From assembly GCA_963556195.1 (NCBI GenBank), contig OY744520.1:150454107-150518106 (forward strand): 64,000 nucleotides of DNA. Direction: 5' to 3'. Below, one piece after another: positions 24,125 to 35,378 of this stretch. Below the pieces are notes generated by a model that made no database searches, was not told where the DNA came from, and worked only from the letters and a program-made list of their open reading frames with translations. Every line of letters begins with the position of its first letter. Position 1 is the stretch's first letter. The position numbers and the translations under genes were made by a program. The stretch comes from Sepiola atlantica. Lineage: Eukaryota; Mollusca; Cephalopoda; Sepiida; Sepiolidae.

Positions 24125-24171
<47 letters not shown>
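24061..24171. repeat. Compound (TA)n/(CA)n microsatellite
   Basis: TA, then acacaccc-type CA repeats, then TA again. Confidence 0.95.
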
Positions 24172-24172
<1 letters not shown>

Positions 24173-24176
<4 letters not shown>

Positions 24177-24437
24177 TAATATAATAGAAAACTCATGCCT
24201 AGATATCCTTTGGTAGATCCTTTAAATAGTTCGAATCAGGATCTTAGTTGGGGGGGGGGGGCTGATGAATTTACCATAGTATACTACTTGGCACACAAGT
24301 CTAAACTATGGCTAATTCATCAGCCACCCCCTCCCCGAAACTAAAATCCTGATTAGGACTATTGAAAGGATCTACAAATGGATATCTAGAAATTGAGTTT
24401 CTCTTATATTCAACAATACTTGCCTGCAAGAAAAGAT
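24173..24437. mobile_element. Foldback element 2, inside (TA)n arrays
   Basis: The left arm (about 24184-24296) pairs with the right arm (about 24299-24420). Paired blocks are tagatatcctttggtagatcc with tctacaaatggatatct, and gctgatgaatttaccatagt with ctatggctaattcatcagc. A poly-G tract (24250) in one arm pairs with C-rich sequence in the other. The apex has acttggcacacaagt, so the stem is almost loopless. Arms are about 110 bp with roughly 80 percent match. (TA)n lies on both sides. No coding capacity. Confidence 0.75.
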
Positions 24438-24441
24438 GCTG

Positions 24442-24514
<73 letters not shown>
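24438..24514. repeat. (TA)n microsatellite
   Basis: TA array with one TG interruption. Confidence 0.95.
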
Positions 24515-24515
<1 letters not shown>

Positions 24516-24559
24516 CATTTAATTCTTTTGCAACATGAACATCTAAGTGAAATATCAGA

Positions 24560-24647
24560 ATTTTCGATCTTAGTGTCAAATAACTAATGATCGATAACAT
24601 CAACACGCTGATGTAGCGACTTTTGGTGCATGTCTGTCTAAATGAAA

Positions 24648-24651
<4 letters not shown>
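24560..24651 (-). repeat. Diverged fragment of the PLE-flanking repeat family
   Basis: Read on the reverse strand, the order is tcatttagacagacatg, caccaaaagtcgctac, then tgttgatgttatcgatca. This parallels tttacacagacatg, tacaaaatctgcgac and tcgatgttatcgatca at 41.8 and 46.4 kb. As in those copies, its outer end abuts (TA)n. Confidence 0.55.

Positions 24652-24707
<56 letters not shown>
24652..24707. repeat. (TA)n microsatellite
   Basis: Uninterrupted TA array next to the repeat fragment. Confidence 0.95.
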
Positions 24708-24710
<3 letters not shown>

Positions 24711-25892
24711 TTTACAGCCTTACGTAATTTTGTCGGGATTGAGACAGATGACATTTGATTTATGTTGTACCCGGTCATAGTTTGTCGTGCTTTTATAGTA
24801 GGACGACGTGTAACCGGCCCACGGTCTGTCTAGAGGCGTGGTAGACGTTTTTCATGTCGGCAATCTGCTTGTATTTGACTATGCTTTTATCGTGGCCGCG
24901 TGTTTTACCTGACCGCGTTTCAAAAGTGATTGTATCACGCGAGTTTTTTTTGTTTGGGGGGGGGGGGGGTACCTCTACGTGTCTGTAACCCGGTAGACAT
25001 CAAACACATTGGCTTTAGAGAGAACTACAATATCCTTGGTTTACAGATGTCTTCTTCTGCAGTCGCTATATCATTGCTGCGTTGTTTTTAGTGCGCGTAT
25101 GCACGACCAAAATGTGTCATCTCTTTTAATGTTTTCTGATAGAAAAGAATTGGGACCTCAGAATCACGGAATCTATCCTTATCTCCAGATTGAACCCCTC
25201 GCTCAACCAATGTCACCCTTCATTTTATAATCTATCCTTTCACAAACTGGCCCCCACCCCTCATATTTGACACTCCTTTGTATTCTAATTCAACTTTTCA
25301 CTCCGAGTCGGTTCATTGCTGCTTAACTTCTATATTGGGGCATTCCCTACTATTACCACACACCCTCTTACTATAAATAACATAGATGTCATACACCCAC
25401 CCACACACACCATTTACGTGCTTTATATTTCTAAAATTTGTACACCTAGTTATGATATACACTACTTTCTTACCTGTTTTTCAATGCGACTTCTTCAATT
25501 AATATTTACTCCCCGTATTTCCTCCATCACAGGAAGTTCAACCAACCCCTAACAGTAAGCACACTCTATCTCATTCTTGTTATTATTATACTTCACTGCT
25601 ATTGTCTCATTACAGTAATTCCTATCCATTCCCTGTAATAATCAAGTAGTCCCCTCTTCATCTAAATATTTATATCGGTTACAGGAGGAGGTAACAACCC
25701 CTAACAGCAAAAAACACTTAATTTAATTTGCTCCTATTGTTCCATCACAGTTATTCCCCCATTCCATGTATTACTAATTAATTAATCAATTTACACCCCA
25801 TCTAAATACATATCTAAAAATAAATAAATAAATGAATCATAATCAATTTTAAACTAAAATAAAGTGAAAATTATGATAAAAATAAAATTAAA

Positions 25893-25896
<4 letters not shown>
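24708..25896. other. Non-coding DNA with a GC-richer segment
   Basis: 24740-24960 is GC-richer than its surroundings and ends in a poly-G run (about 24956-24968). No domain is visible in any frame. 25550-25830 repeats a ctaacag-aaacact / cccattccatgtaat theme twice (about 25548 and 25698), a weak duplication. Confidence 0.4.
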
Positions 25897-25930
<34 letters not shown>

Positions 25931-25942
25931 ATGTGTGTGTGT
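25897..25942. repeat. (TA)n/(TG)n microsatellite
   Basis: Short TA array grading to TG at the left end of the foldback. Confidence 0.9.
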
Positions 25943-26242
25943 GATTATTTTTATTTACACAGACGTGTACAAAATCTGCGACACTGGCATTCCAATTTTA
26001 TCGATCAACAGCTATTATAAACTGAGATCTCACAAGACAGAGATAGAATCCGATCTAAACATTCGAACGACTTTGGAAAGAAATTTCTTTCCAAATGTGA
26101 AATTTCTTTCGAAATATCCTATAAGGTTAAGATCTGATTCTACCTCTGCCCGATAAGATCTCAGTTTATAATAGCTGTTGATCAATAACATCGACATGCA
26201 ATTGTCGCAGATTTTGTACATGTCTGTGTAAATAAAATAATC
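25943..26242. mobile_element. Foldback element 3 built from the PLE-flanking repeat
   Basis: It is nearly palindromic over 300 bp. gattatttttatttacacag-acatg / gtacaaaatctgcgac / atcgatcaacagctattat / aaactgagatctcac on the left is mirrored by the same blocks reverse-complemented on the right, ending tacatgtctgtgtaaataaa. The centre holds the 18-bp palindrome ggaaagaaatttctttcc (26074-26091). Each arm matches the start of the direct repeats at 41797 and 46386. The right arm continues outward (26243-26302) into tttataaacccggttgaaat, which corresponds to 46335-46385. It is therefore an inverted dimer of that family. Confidence 0.85.
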
Positions 26243-26302
26243 ATATATAAAATCTCTATTTTATATGCAGAACTTCTTATAAACCCGGTTGAAATTCTTT
26301 GG

Positions 26303-26380
<78 letters not shown>
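26303..26380. repeat. (ATT)n microsatellite
   Basis: About 26 units between the foldback and the TTAA-bounded element. Confidence 0.95.
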
Positions 26381-26381
<1 letters not shown>

Positions 26382-26533
26382 TAAGGGTATGACTACATAT
26401 CAACCAAACCATTTCATTATCACATCACTACAGTATAAATCTCTATGCATGAGTCGATGAAGTGTGTGAGGTGCGCTGAATAAAATTTTCTACCAGTAAA
26501 ATACATAGCCCTGTTGTGCTCGCATACCCTTAA
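26381..26533. mobile_element. Possible 153-bp MITE with TTAA ends
   Basis: The left end ttaagggtatg (26381) and the right end cataccctta-a (26523-26533) are perfect inverted repeats of 11 bp including TTAA, the target site used by piggyBac transposons. The interior has no coding capacity. The inverted repeat is short, so chance cannot be excluded. Confidence 0.4.
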
Positions 26534-27034
26534 TGCCAATAAACGTGTAAACATTTGGGAATTTCCTTGCTTTTGTACATTTAGTTGATATGAATTTTCA
26601 TCTCAACCCTATTAAGGGCATATGATTTAAGTATACTGCCATTTTTCATGGAAGGTCACTACTTTTGTAAAGGCAATGCCATCTCATAACTGATATAGTT
26701 GGTAGTTTGATAATCAATGTGTCTTCCAATATTCACAGGTAAATATATTTTTTTTAAAATTATGATGAGTGTGTATTTACTCATGATACAATTCAAACTA
26801 GAACAATTGTTTTCAAACTTTACCATGTATTCATTGCAAACAATAAATGGTGATTCAATCATTTTACAGTCAATGTGTTTGAAAATTGATAAGGACACAA
26901 TGCAAACATATTTAATTTGAATGAAATAAATAAAATAAATCAATCAAACATTTTTGGAGCAGGAAGAAATATAATACAGTTATTCACAATAGTAAACAAT
27001 AAAATATACAGTGTACAAAGGATAACAAAATACA
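26534..27034. other. Non-coding DNA
   Basis: No feature recognised; frames at 26659-26943 and 26717-26920 lack domains. Confidence 0.4.
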
Positions 27035-27570
27035 ACCTCTAGCTGTTACATAACACAGCTGAATTAATCAAATAGCTGATGAGATATAGACGAAAGTGTA
27101 TGTGGACTAGTCATTTTTTTAGGTTTGTTGAACATTTCTGAGAAACTACGGTATATTGGTATACTGAAATTAGAAAGCCATCGACTGGAGCCTAAAGCCT
27201 CTATCTCTGCCAAAAATCAGCTGAATCCATCAAAAAGTTGATGAGATACAGAATAAACTGTATGTAGACTAGTAATTTGTTTATTTTTTGGGGGAATTTT
27301 CTGGAAAACTAAGGTATATGGTGAACTGAAATTAAAATGCCATCAACTAGACACTAGAACCTCTATCTTTGCCCAAAATCAGCTGAATCTATAAAATGGT
27401 CGATATGATATAGAATAAAGTGTATGAATACTGGTCATTTTAAAGTTTTTTTTGAATTTTCTGGAAAACTAAGGAATATGGTAAACTGAACATAAAATGC
27501 CATCAACATAGACCCTAGAACCTCTATCTCTGTCAAAAATCAGATAGTTGATGAGATACAGGGTGGCACA
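27035..27570. repeat. About 3.3 tandem units of 161-164 bp
   Basis: Unit starts are at 27035, 27199, 27360 and 27521 (cctctatctctgcc theme). Each unit then carries aaaatcagctgaatc, tgatgagatacagaataaa, gtgtatg-agactagtcattt, ttttctggaaaactaaggta and a gaactgaaattaaaatgcca block. The last unit is partial and runs into cagggtggcacatacgtacg. Divergence between units is about 10-20 percent. Confidence 0.85.
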
Positions 27571-27606
27571 TACGTACGTACGTACGTACGTACGTACGTA
27601 CGTACA
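27571..27606. repeat. (ACGT)n / (TACG)n microsatellite
   Basis: About eight TACG units at the 3' end of the 161-bp repeat array. A four-base self-complementary unit is uncommon in this window. Confidence 0.95.
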
Positions 27607-27835
27607 CACAGATAACATGATTTCATGATTCAACTTTCTGGATCTCTGGGTTGCCTTAACTAATAATGCTGAAATTCTACACACTTATAGAACCTATCAA
27701 ATAAAAATGTTGTGCACAGTTTTAACTTATTTGGTTTATTTGTTTTTGAGTTATGATTGATCATATAAATGAGATTTCCAGCATAGGCCATTCGTGAAGT
27801 CTATTAAGGGATAGAGCGCTCTCGCGCCTCCCTTG

Positions 27836-27873
<38 letters not shown>

Positions 27874-27876
27874 AGG

Positions 27877-27927
<51 letters not shown>
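27836..27927. repeat. (TA)n microsatellites with gtgtgtgtagggtg spacer
   Basis: Two TA arrays separated by a short TG-rich spacer. Confidence 0.95.
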
Positions 27928-27934
<7 letters not shown>

Positions 27935-28599
27935 TATTGAACAAATCATTAAAATCATAAACACGTATCGCCTTAAGTGTGTACTCTGTGAGGTATAATA
28001 ATGAATAGCTTTTTATCGACTGAATCTATGGATTAATTTTTATATAAGATCTAATAAAGTATCAATCAAAATTCTCTTCTTTCTACTTTTATTCTCTTAC
28101 GGTTACAATTTAAATTTAATTAGCTTCACCAAAACTTACGTTGAACGTAGATGTAGGCTATAAGTTCCAGTAATTAGTTACACATTTCGTTAATTCTATA
28201 ATCTAATTTAAGTAAACCCACAATAAATATGATACTTTTAATATATGATAACTAAAACAAAATTTAATGAATTAAAACATATAAATAAGATTGTATATTA
28301 AAAACAAAAAGAAAACAAACGAAAATAATACATGCACATATAAAATTATATTATTACAGCAAACAGTTGATTAATGACCATATAATACCCAGTTAATCCA
28401 TTTAATATTACAAACGTATTTATTAACACCATATGTAGATGTAGGATGTAATTTTAAGAACATTTTAAATAAATTATTGATTAATTATTTTCTGCAGCAT
28501 CTCTTTTTTGCGGTACTGGCTTAGTTCCAGTTCGATTTTCTGGCATTCATCTTAGTGAATTCCATACATTCGGATTTTATATTTTATTTTATTCAACAG
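27928..28599. other. AT-rich non-coding DNA
   Basis: No feature recognised. Confidence 0.4.
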
Positions 28600-29056
28600 G
28601 AAAGAAGTACGGTTTTTATTTGTTTTGTATTTTCGGCAGTAGGACTTTTCTCATTTGGAGAGACAAGAAAAAATCATATATTGCCTTCTTTTTAAAAATT
28701 AACAACCGTGTAGAGAAGAGCAATACCAAATATCACTGACCTTTTTCAATGAGAGAAAAATAAGTTGGTGTTTTATGTGTTTTTTCCAAACTTTTAGAAC
28801 TAGGATTTTGCCTGATGAATTTACCGTGGATTTCTCCATGTTTTTCATTTTTAGGTTCTTCAACAGAACGTTCAATATACGGATCCATTTGTAGGTGTTT
28901 AAGCATCCTTTACTTCAACCACGTCGTCAGTCGTTGTGGTTGTGTACGTTCGAAATATCACTTTGCCAGTTGTTGTGGGGTGCTTTTTAAGGTTCTCTAG
29001 AAAAAAATCATGTTGTTGTTGTGTTCAGTGTAAGTTCGTCGTCAGTTGTTGTGTCC
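28600..29056. repeat. Dispersed repeat, copy 2 (partner at 0.85-1.48 kb)
   Basis: See the copy at 850-1480 for the shared blocks. Internally this copy repeats a gtcgtcagttgttgtg theme near 28923, 28962 and 29038. No coding frame is conserved between the copies. Confidence 0.6.
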
Positions 29057-29193
29057 CTGTAACGGGTCCAGTATGAAAACCCGAACCCGGGGTTAAGAGA
29101 AAACAAGTATATTGAATAAAAATAATATAACAAAGAAACAAGAATGATTGTACGTCAGTCTTGACTACCAGTATAGAGGGGGTAGCTGTAACA
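29057..29193 (+). repeat. Possible short solo LTR
   Basis: The segment starts tgtaacgggtcc and ends ggtagctgtaaca, giving TG...CA termini inside a short inverted repeat (tgt-ac / gt-aca) as in LTRs. A gaataaaaataat stretch in the middle could hold a polyadenylation signal. Length of about 137 bp would fit short gypsy-type LTRs known from invertebrates. No target duplication or paired LTR was found. The diverged copy near 1370-1480 does not preserve the termini clearly, so the call is tentative. Confidence 0.35.
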
Positions 29194-30042
29194 CTGGGGA
29201 ACAGGGGATCCCAATATGTATGGTGATGGAAGAGTACACAGTCCGTTATAGGTCATGGATCATAACAATAACTGTAGTATTAATGATCGTTTTTATTTTA
29301 TTCTTATTATAATTGCTAAGTATGTTTATATCTATTGTTATTACTAAGTGGGTTATTCAATTATTGTTCAAGATGATTTTCTCTTAACTTTAATATTTTT
29401 ATTTTTTATATTTAGATATACTCTTTACCTATATACAGAGTGTGTTATTCTATGAATATGTGTGATCGTTTACTTTATTTATTTATTCATTCATATTCTT
29501 TCTCTACTATTTGTAAATCTATCCACTATGTGTATTGTACTATTATTATTGATGATCATTATTGTTTATTTATTCATACGTATTTTAAGTTTTTTCTATG
29601 TAACTCATTCAGATTTACTTTGAATTGAATTCATTGTTATGCGTGTGAGTTAAATATGACATCTATTAAATTATAAATGATTAACAAAGTTCCAGCCTGT
29701 CATTTAGTTATGGAAGAAACCTAGAAATAAACAAAGCTTTCCGCTCACTGGAAAAAGATGTTGACTCTTGTTGTGTCGTTAAGTGTGAAGGTGTTTAAAT
29801 GATGATGCATGTATTAGTGTATGCTCCTTAATTCTTATGTCTAATGGTCTTATAGTGCTTCCTATTGAAAATGTATTGCACGTCATACAATCACATCTAT
29901 AAACAGTTTAGTGACAATATATGTGGTATTTATTGGAAAGCTATACGAGGCGCGCGGTGCTACATAATTATGGTGTGTGTGTGGCTACTTGGTGTCCTAG
30001 TGATGGCCCAGGATGAGCAAGCTACATGTTAAACATCTTTAT
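29194..30042. other. Non-coding DNA
   Basis: No gene recognised. The frame at 29440-29628 is low-complexity Tyr/Phe/His-rich. Confidence 0.4.
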
Positions 30043-30297
30043 TCAAATTAACTTGAAGTCTGTTGTAGTAATTTGATCACCGCAGTGAAGCAAGTGCCGA
30101 ATGGAAAGCACCATATCGTTTTTGTCAGACTCGTTGAGTTGACTCATAGGTGTATTGGGGTATCCCTTAAACTCAAGTACACTGTATAGTGCAGACGGTT
30201 TCCGTTTATTCTGTTTTCTAATTGAATTTATGTCAGAATATTTGTAATACCCACTATTTGATGAAGAGATCTCACCTCGAAATATATTATGGAACAC
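30043..30297 (-). CDS. Candidate terminal exon, unknown protein
   Basis: An 84-codon open frame (ends TTTDFKLI, then TGA) is followed at once by a polyadenylation-type signal: tgaataaag overlaps the stop codon itself. Codon and residue composition is mixed and not repeat-derived, with a stretch KPSALYSVLEFKGYPNTPM and HLLHCGDQITTTDFK. There is an in-frame stop two codons upstream of the first codon and no convincing ATG at the 5' end, so if real it is a last exon. Possible acceptor AGs lie at about 30264-30270 but the pyrimidine tract is weak. I do not recognise the family. It could also be the 3' end of an unrecognised retroelement. Confidence 0.3.
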   Translation of the reverse strand: MFHNIFRGEISSSNSGYYKYSDINSIRKQNKRKPSALYSVLEFKGYPNTPMSQLNESDKNDMVLSIRHLLHCGDQITTTDFKLI

Positions 30298-30440
30298 GGT
30301 GACTTAATCAAATAACATTCACTTTGTGTTTGTCCAGTTACTCAACACCGCCATAGTTTTACTTTTTGCATCATCATTACCTTCTATAACTCATTTATGT
30401 ACATATCTCACACTATGCTTAATACAAACTGCATCACCAT

Positions 30441-30468
30441 ATTATATATATATATGTATATATTTAAT

Positions 30469-30511
<43 letters not shown>
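30441..30511. repeat. Interrupted (TA)n microsatellite
   Basis: TA array with tgtatatatttaattaaa interruption. Confidence 0.9.
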
Positions 30512-30514
<3 letters not shown>

Positions 30515-30798
30515 TATTTATATGTGTTGGTTCTAGAGCTTTTCAAACAGATAACCTGACAAACTAGCAAATACAACATACTCCATTATACTATAGAATG
30601 GCTTAAAGCAAACTAAAGTCTAAGACAATGTTTAAACTATTTTTATAATGGGAAAAGTAAATAACATATTCAAATCTCAAGAGAACATTTTTCTGAAAGG
30701 TATACGACATAATTCTTCTTTAATTGCTATATGCCACAGTATACATAAACAGTATAAATTTACAGGATTAACTACTATGAACAAAAACGGTATTCGGG

Positions 30799-30799
<1 letters not shown>

Positions 30800-30868
<69 letters not shown>
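30800..30868. repeat. (TA)n microsatellite
   Basis: Uninterrupted TA array. Confidence 0.95.
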
Positions 30869-30870
<2 letters not shown>

Positions 30871-33800
30871 CAATGACGAAAAATCTAGTCTTTGATCAAA
30901 TCATTTACTTTTAGTTTGTCCATGCTAGGATTGCTTTTGGCCTTACAATTGTTTCTTAACGAATAAAATGCAGCCATTAATCTCATGTTGTTCGCATGTT
31001 CTTCCCTGTTCGTAAGATACCTACATGAAAGTGTAATATCCAGTATAGAGTTCGTTGAAGGCCAATGGATTTTACCAGCTTGAGGTTTTAATTCTTAGCA
31101 GATATTAGTTTATTGGTGCATTCTATTTGCACGTTCTCGTGAAGGTGCTCTATTTAAAACTCCTAAGTATCGGTACCCTCAGTGCCAAGTGGAAAAAGTA
31201 CAATCACCATAACACAACGATAATACACATTACACATTTCATATTTAAGTATTAATTGATTCGCATTAATTATACTCCTTTATGTGTTAACGAAGTGCTA
31301 TTTTATTTTTACATTTGATTTGCGACTGACACCTGGTGCAGTGGTTGGTATAGTGTCACTCTTTGTATTATTTGGTGTATCCGGACTATAGTTATTATAT
31401 TGGGTGTTATTCTCATAACGTTTTGTCCGATGTAACCTGCGACATTCTGTCGGTACTTCTCGTCGAACCCGGAGTAGCTTGCTCTAGTTCTATCAGCCAT
31501 CACCGGGTATGCGTCTGAAGTATTTCGTAATTTTATTCTTTGTATTGGCCATACTCAGGATTCTACCTCCAACCTGTAGTAGACTGTTACCCACAATAAT
31601 TGGTTAAAGGCTCCTAAAATCCACACTAGACTTGTTTGCAAGGACCCGTGTCGCAGTAGATATAGTACTTAGTAAAATTCAGTTCTAAGTTATAGTTAAC
31701 TGTAAGTTGAAGTATCAATCATCTGTGCGGGCGATGCGAAGAATTGCGAATTACTGAAGACTTCTCCAATGGCTAACGGAACAAGAGCATGCTACCCCCG
31801 ATGATTATATAAAAGTTTCCAAATTCCTGAGTTCGACAGAAATATTTCCGAGTTCAAAAAGAGACACCTGAAGTCGGCCGGAGGTTACAGTGGCCGAACT
31901 GTTGTGATAATAACACTCAAGATGAGAACAGTAGTCCGAATAATCAAAACACAACCTAAAAGCGCGATCATCAATATCGTTATGAGCATAGAATGTGTGA
32001 TTACATCAAGGGCGGTTTTCCATGTGGTAGAGCCATTTCTAATGAAGAGTTTGGGTTACCATTTATGCGTTTCCGTGTAGTCTTTACTACACAGCACTTC
32101 TTTTATCTTTGCCCCACTGAACTACCCCCTTAAACCAGTCATATCTAGTTTTATATTTTTGGGCCTGTTTTTGCATTATTCATTTATAGTATGCATTATC
32201 ATTAAGTCTCTTAGTCCTCTTTTAATGTGTTGTTGTTTTCCTGAGTCTTGCCCATCTTGGACTTTGTGTCGTATATTCTGATCGCTCTATTATGTGCAGG
32301 TGTCAGTAGATATGTAATGTATCCTTTCAAATGTCTTATCGTAGCCATGTCTATGTTTTTCTTGCATCATCGTTTTTTATACTTTTTTATAAATACTCCG
32401 TGAGATGTATCTTCTTTACAGTGTTATTTCCCCACAGGTAGTTCCCACTTTCACAGTTCTACGTACTGTTATGAATAGTACTATTTATTATAATACTACT
32501 ACGATTACTACTACTACTAATAATGATAATTATAATTATTATTTATAGTACTAGTAGTATTTCTTACTCAGAAAAAGTGTTCATACGAGTCGTAAACAGT
32601 GATCTCTAACTAGTAAAAAGCATTACCATAAAACATTTTACTAAATACAACAATATTGGGCATACATTTATGACATAATTAACATTGTGAACCCTTTCCT
32701 TGGGGAAAATACAAGATACTCTTAAAACATTAAGTTTTTCATTAATTTTCGTTCAATCCAATTCAGCTACTTTCATTTAGTAGGCCGGACACCACATTTA
32801 TGTCACATGATAAATTCCACACAATCCGATACTCTTGGGACTGCGGCGATTGCGAGCGTAACGACAAAGGTTGTATTCTCTACGTTTTAATTTGTTTTTG
32901 TTTAAGAAATATGAAAACAGCAGTTATACATTTGAGTACCACATTGCTGTCAATGGTATGTATATACTTTGACGTGTAACATATTAGGAATTAGTCCATA
33001 TGGAGAGACTCCTTAGTTATGTTGTTTATTTATCAGCTTTTTTTTTTGCTTTCAAATATACGATTCAGCCATGTTGACACTAAACCCCTGTATAGCAGAG
33101 CAGGTTAGGTAATATAATTTTAAGCACAGTGAATGCGACCCAGGATGGCTGCTCAAATTAGGGCAAGAGGTCGGATATTTCAACTTCTATAATGCAACGT
33201 ACATTATTTAATTACAAATATCGCCTGCGCAATCTAGTGGTGGATGTTCCATTTTGTTCAATACTGCAACTTTCAAACATAAGTGGCGTGGTTAGTCTGT
33301 ATCTACTCTGTCGTTATTTCTATGGAATTTGCTTATATGAGCTACACACTCTTGGTCTTCCTGTAATTTATTAATAGGAATGACTTCTATCACCACTGCG
33401 AAGAGCTGCCGTTTCTTCATTTGTGTACTACACATAAAACATAATTTCTAAGAAAATTAGTTTGCTTTTCGAGAAATTCTTATCTGTAGAACACTTTATC
33501 ATCGAACTGCTTACCAAAAGACTACAACACAGTCGACTCCAGGCCCCATGTCAGCAATTTGGCCCTTTCTACCAATCGTTTCCAAACCTCTCATAGTATC
33601 GTCTATCATTTTACTTACAAAGCTATACACTCATATTCAAGTAGCATTTAGTATTAAAAATGTCTGTGTTTCAATTCTGACATCGCAACGCACATTACTT
33701 TATTATCAAATGGTATCATAGATATATTTTTTAAAAGTTTATTTGTGAATGTGTTTTTAAATTTATTTCATTCCCCTTTAATTTTACTGTTGAGCTTGGA

Positions 33801-35340
33801 TGGGGCCAGCAATCGGCGGGGTGTCAATCTACTCGTAATAGATATAATTCGTTTGTAAAGAAAACACAACCCGGAAAATCTACCCAGTCTACCTCGCATC
33901 GAAAATAAGATCGTGTCATACGATAAGCGTATAAAACCTGATTATAGGTTAGGGTCATTTAAATAAGCCGGTATTGTCGCACCTCCAACTGAGACATGTC
34001 AGTGTATTGAAATTTAAGCACAGTGCTCTGATTACGAAAATTAAAGGGTTTCGGGCACCTGACTACAATGTGTCAGTGGAGTTCAATAGGAAAAGAATGC
34101 AACGTACTCGCCGGGTTAACAATTACTTTTGTCTGGATGGTTGATATTAAAGAATAGGACACCTGCTTTGAAAACGGATAATTATGAATGGAGTTGAAAG
34201 TCCAACAAAACATTTTAGACTTTACGAAACAATAAGCATGTGGTCCTTCATTGAATAGAATACAATTCGTGTAAAAAGTAAGAAAGTGCCATTCAAATAA
34301 AGTACTATTATTAGTAGTAGTAGTAGAAGTAACATAACCCGTGGTAGTAGCATAGTGGACGAGGACGAGCAAGCGAACGAATAGGAAGCCTATGATAACG
34401 AACAGTGTATGAATCGTAACAACACGTGTAACAATAAAAGTGCTTGTTAAAACTGTGACAGACCAACGTATCGAAAGACGGACGGATATAGCCTTTTATT
34501 AAAAATGATGCATATGATATGCTACTTGCTTTTGCGATTAAAACACTTTATTGAAATGGAGTGAGACAAACGAATTGACAAGAAAATATTATAAAAGATA
34601 AGCTGATTTTTCTGGAAGAAAACACGTAAAAATGCCATATAAGGTCACCAATCGGATAACGAGGCATGAAACGCGTGTAACACGTATAAACAATAAATGA
34701 CACAATTTATAACATGTATTCATTTTTTTCAATCAATAATTATTTTCTATTTTGACCTATTTTAAAAATTACAATTTTGAACTCTTGGACATTTTATTTA
34801 AAAATGAAAACTGATTTTTATATCTCTCTCATATATAAATATATGTCTATACATATATATGAGGCTTAACTATTTACTGTAAATTGCCATATACTTTTAA
34901 ACACAAATTACTGCAGTTCTTTATCCGTAGAATCTCTAATTTACAAGAACAACATAAAATATTAATAATAATTGAACGAAAAATCTTATATTAAATAATA
35001 TTTTCTTAGCCTGCTTGCAGATCAGGCTGTCCTGAAGATATCGGCGTCCTGACAAAAAATGCAGCAAACTTCAATGTTATTGTTTTATTTCTTTCCCTTT
35101 ACAAAACTCAATCATGTTCTGCAAAGCCAAAAATTAAAACAACATGTGTTCTCCACAAACCAACCAAACCACACACTACGAATACATTCTTGAACATATA
35201 AAAAGCTTTAAACATAAATACCTTCACCTAAATTACTGCATTCTGCATTACATAACCCGAAAATAGTTGATATGCCGTAAAACAAAACAACCAAACCAGC
35301 AACAACCAATGATTATTCTCACGCCGTAATAATGAAAACA
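30869..35340. other. Non-coding DNA, largely free of recognised repeats
   Basis: About 4.5 kb without microsatellites longer than 30 bp. Frames at 31309-31503 (-), 33192-33374 (+) and 34073-34372 (-) are short and have no domain. A small trinucleotide patch (act/aat) lies at 32490-32570. Being the least repeat-like part of the left half, it is where unrecognised host non-coding sequence might lie. Confidence 0.35.
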
Positions 35341-35345
35341 TTACT

Positions 35346-35378
35346 TCACGCGCGCTGACGTCGTGTAACAAAATGGCG
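35346..35378 (+). promoter_or_regulatory. CRE/YY1-like CpG patch
   Basis: cacgcgcgctgacgtcgtg (35347) contains a CREB/ATF-type core tgacgtcg and four CpGs, followed 5 bp later by caaaatggcg, close to the YY1 consensus. The ATG at 35373 opens only three codons, so it is not a coding start. Motif resemblance only. Confidence 0.3.

Noticed and set aside
27078..27100. ctgatgag...gacgaaag resembling a hammerhead ribozyme core (CTGATGA...GAAA) in a tandem repeat
   Set aside because: The bases between the two core motifs cannot form stem II, and the other units of the repeat read ttgatgag...gaataaa, so the core is not conserved.
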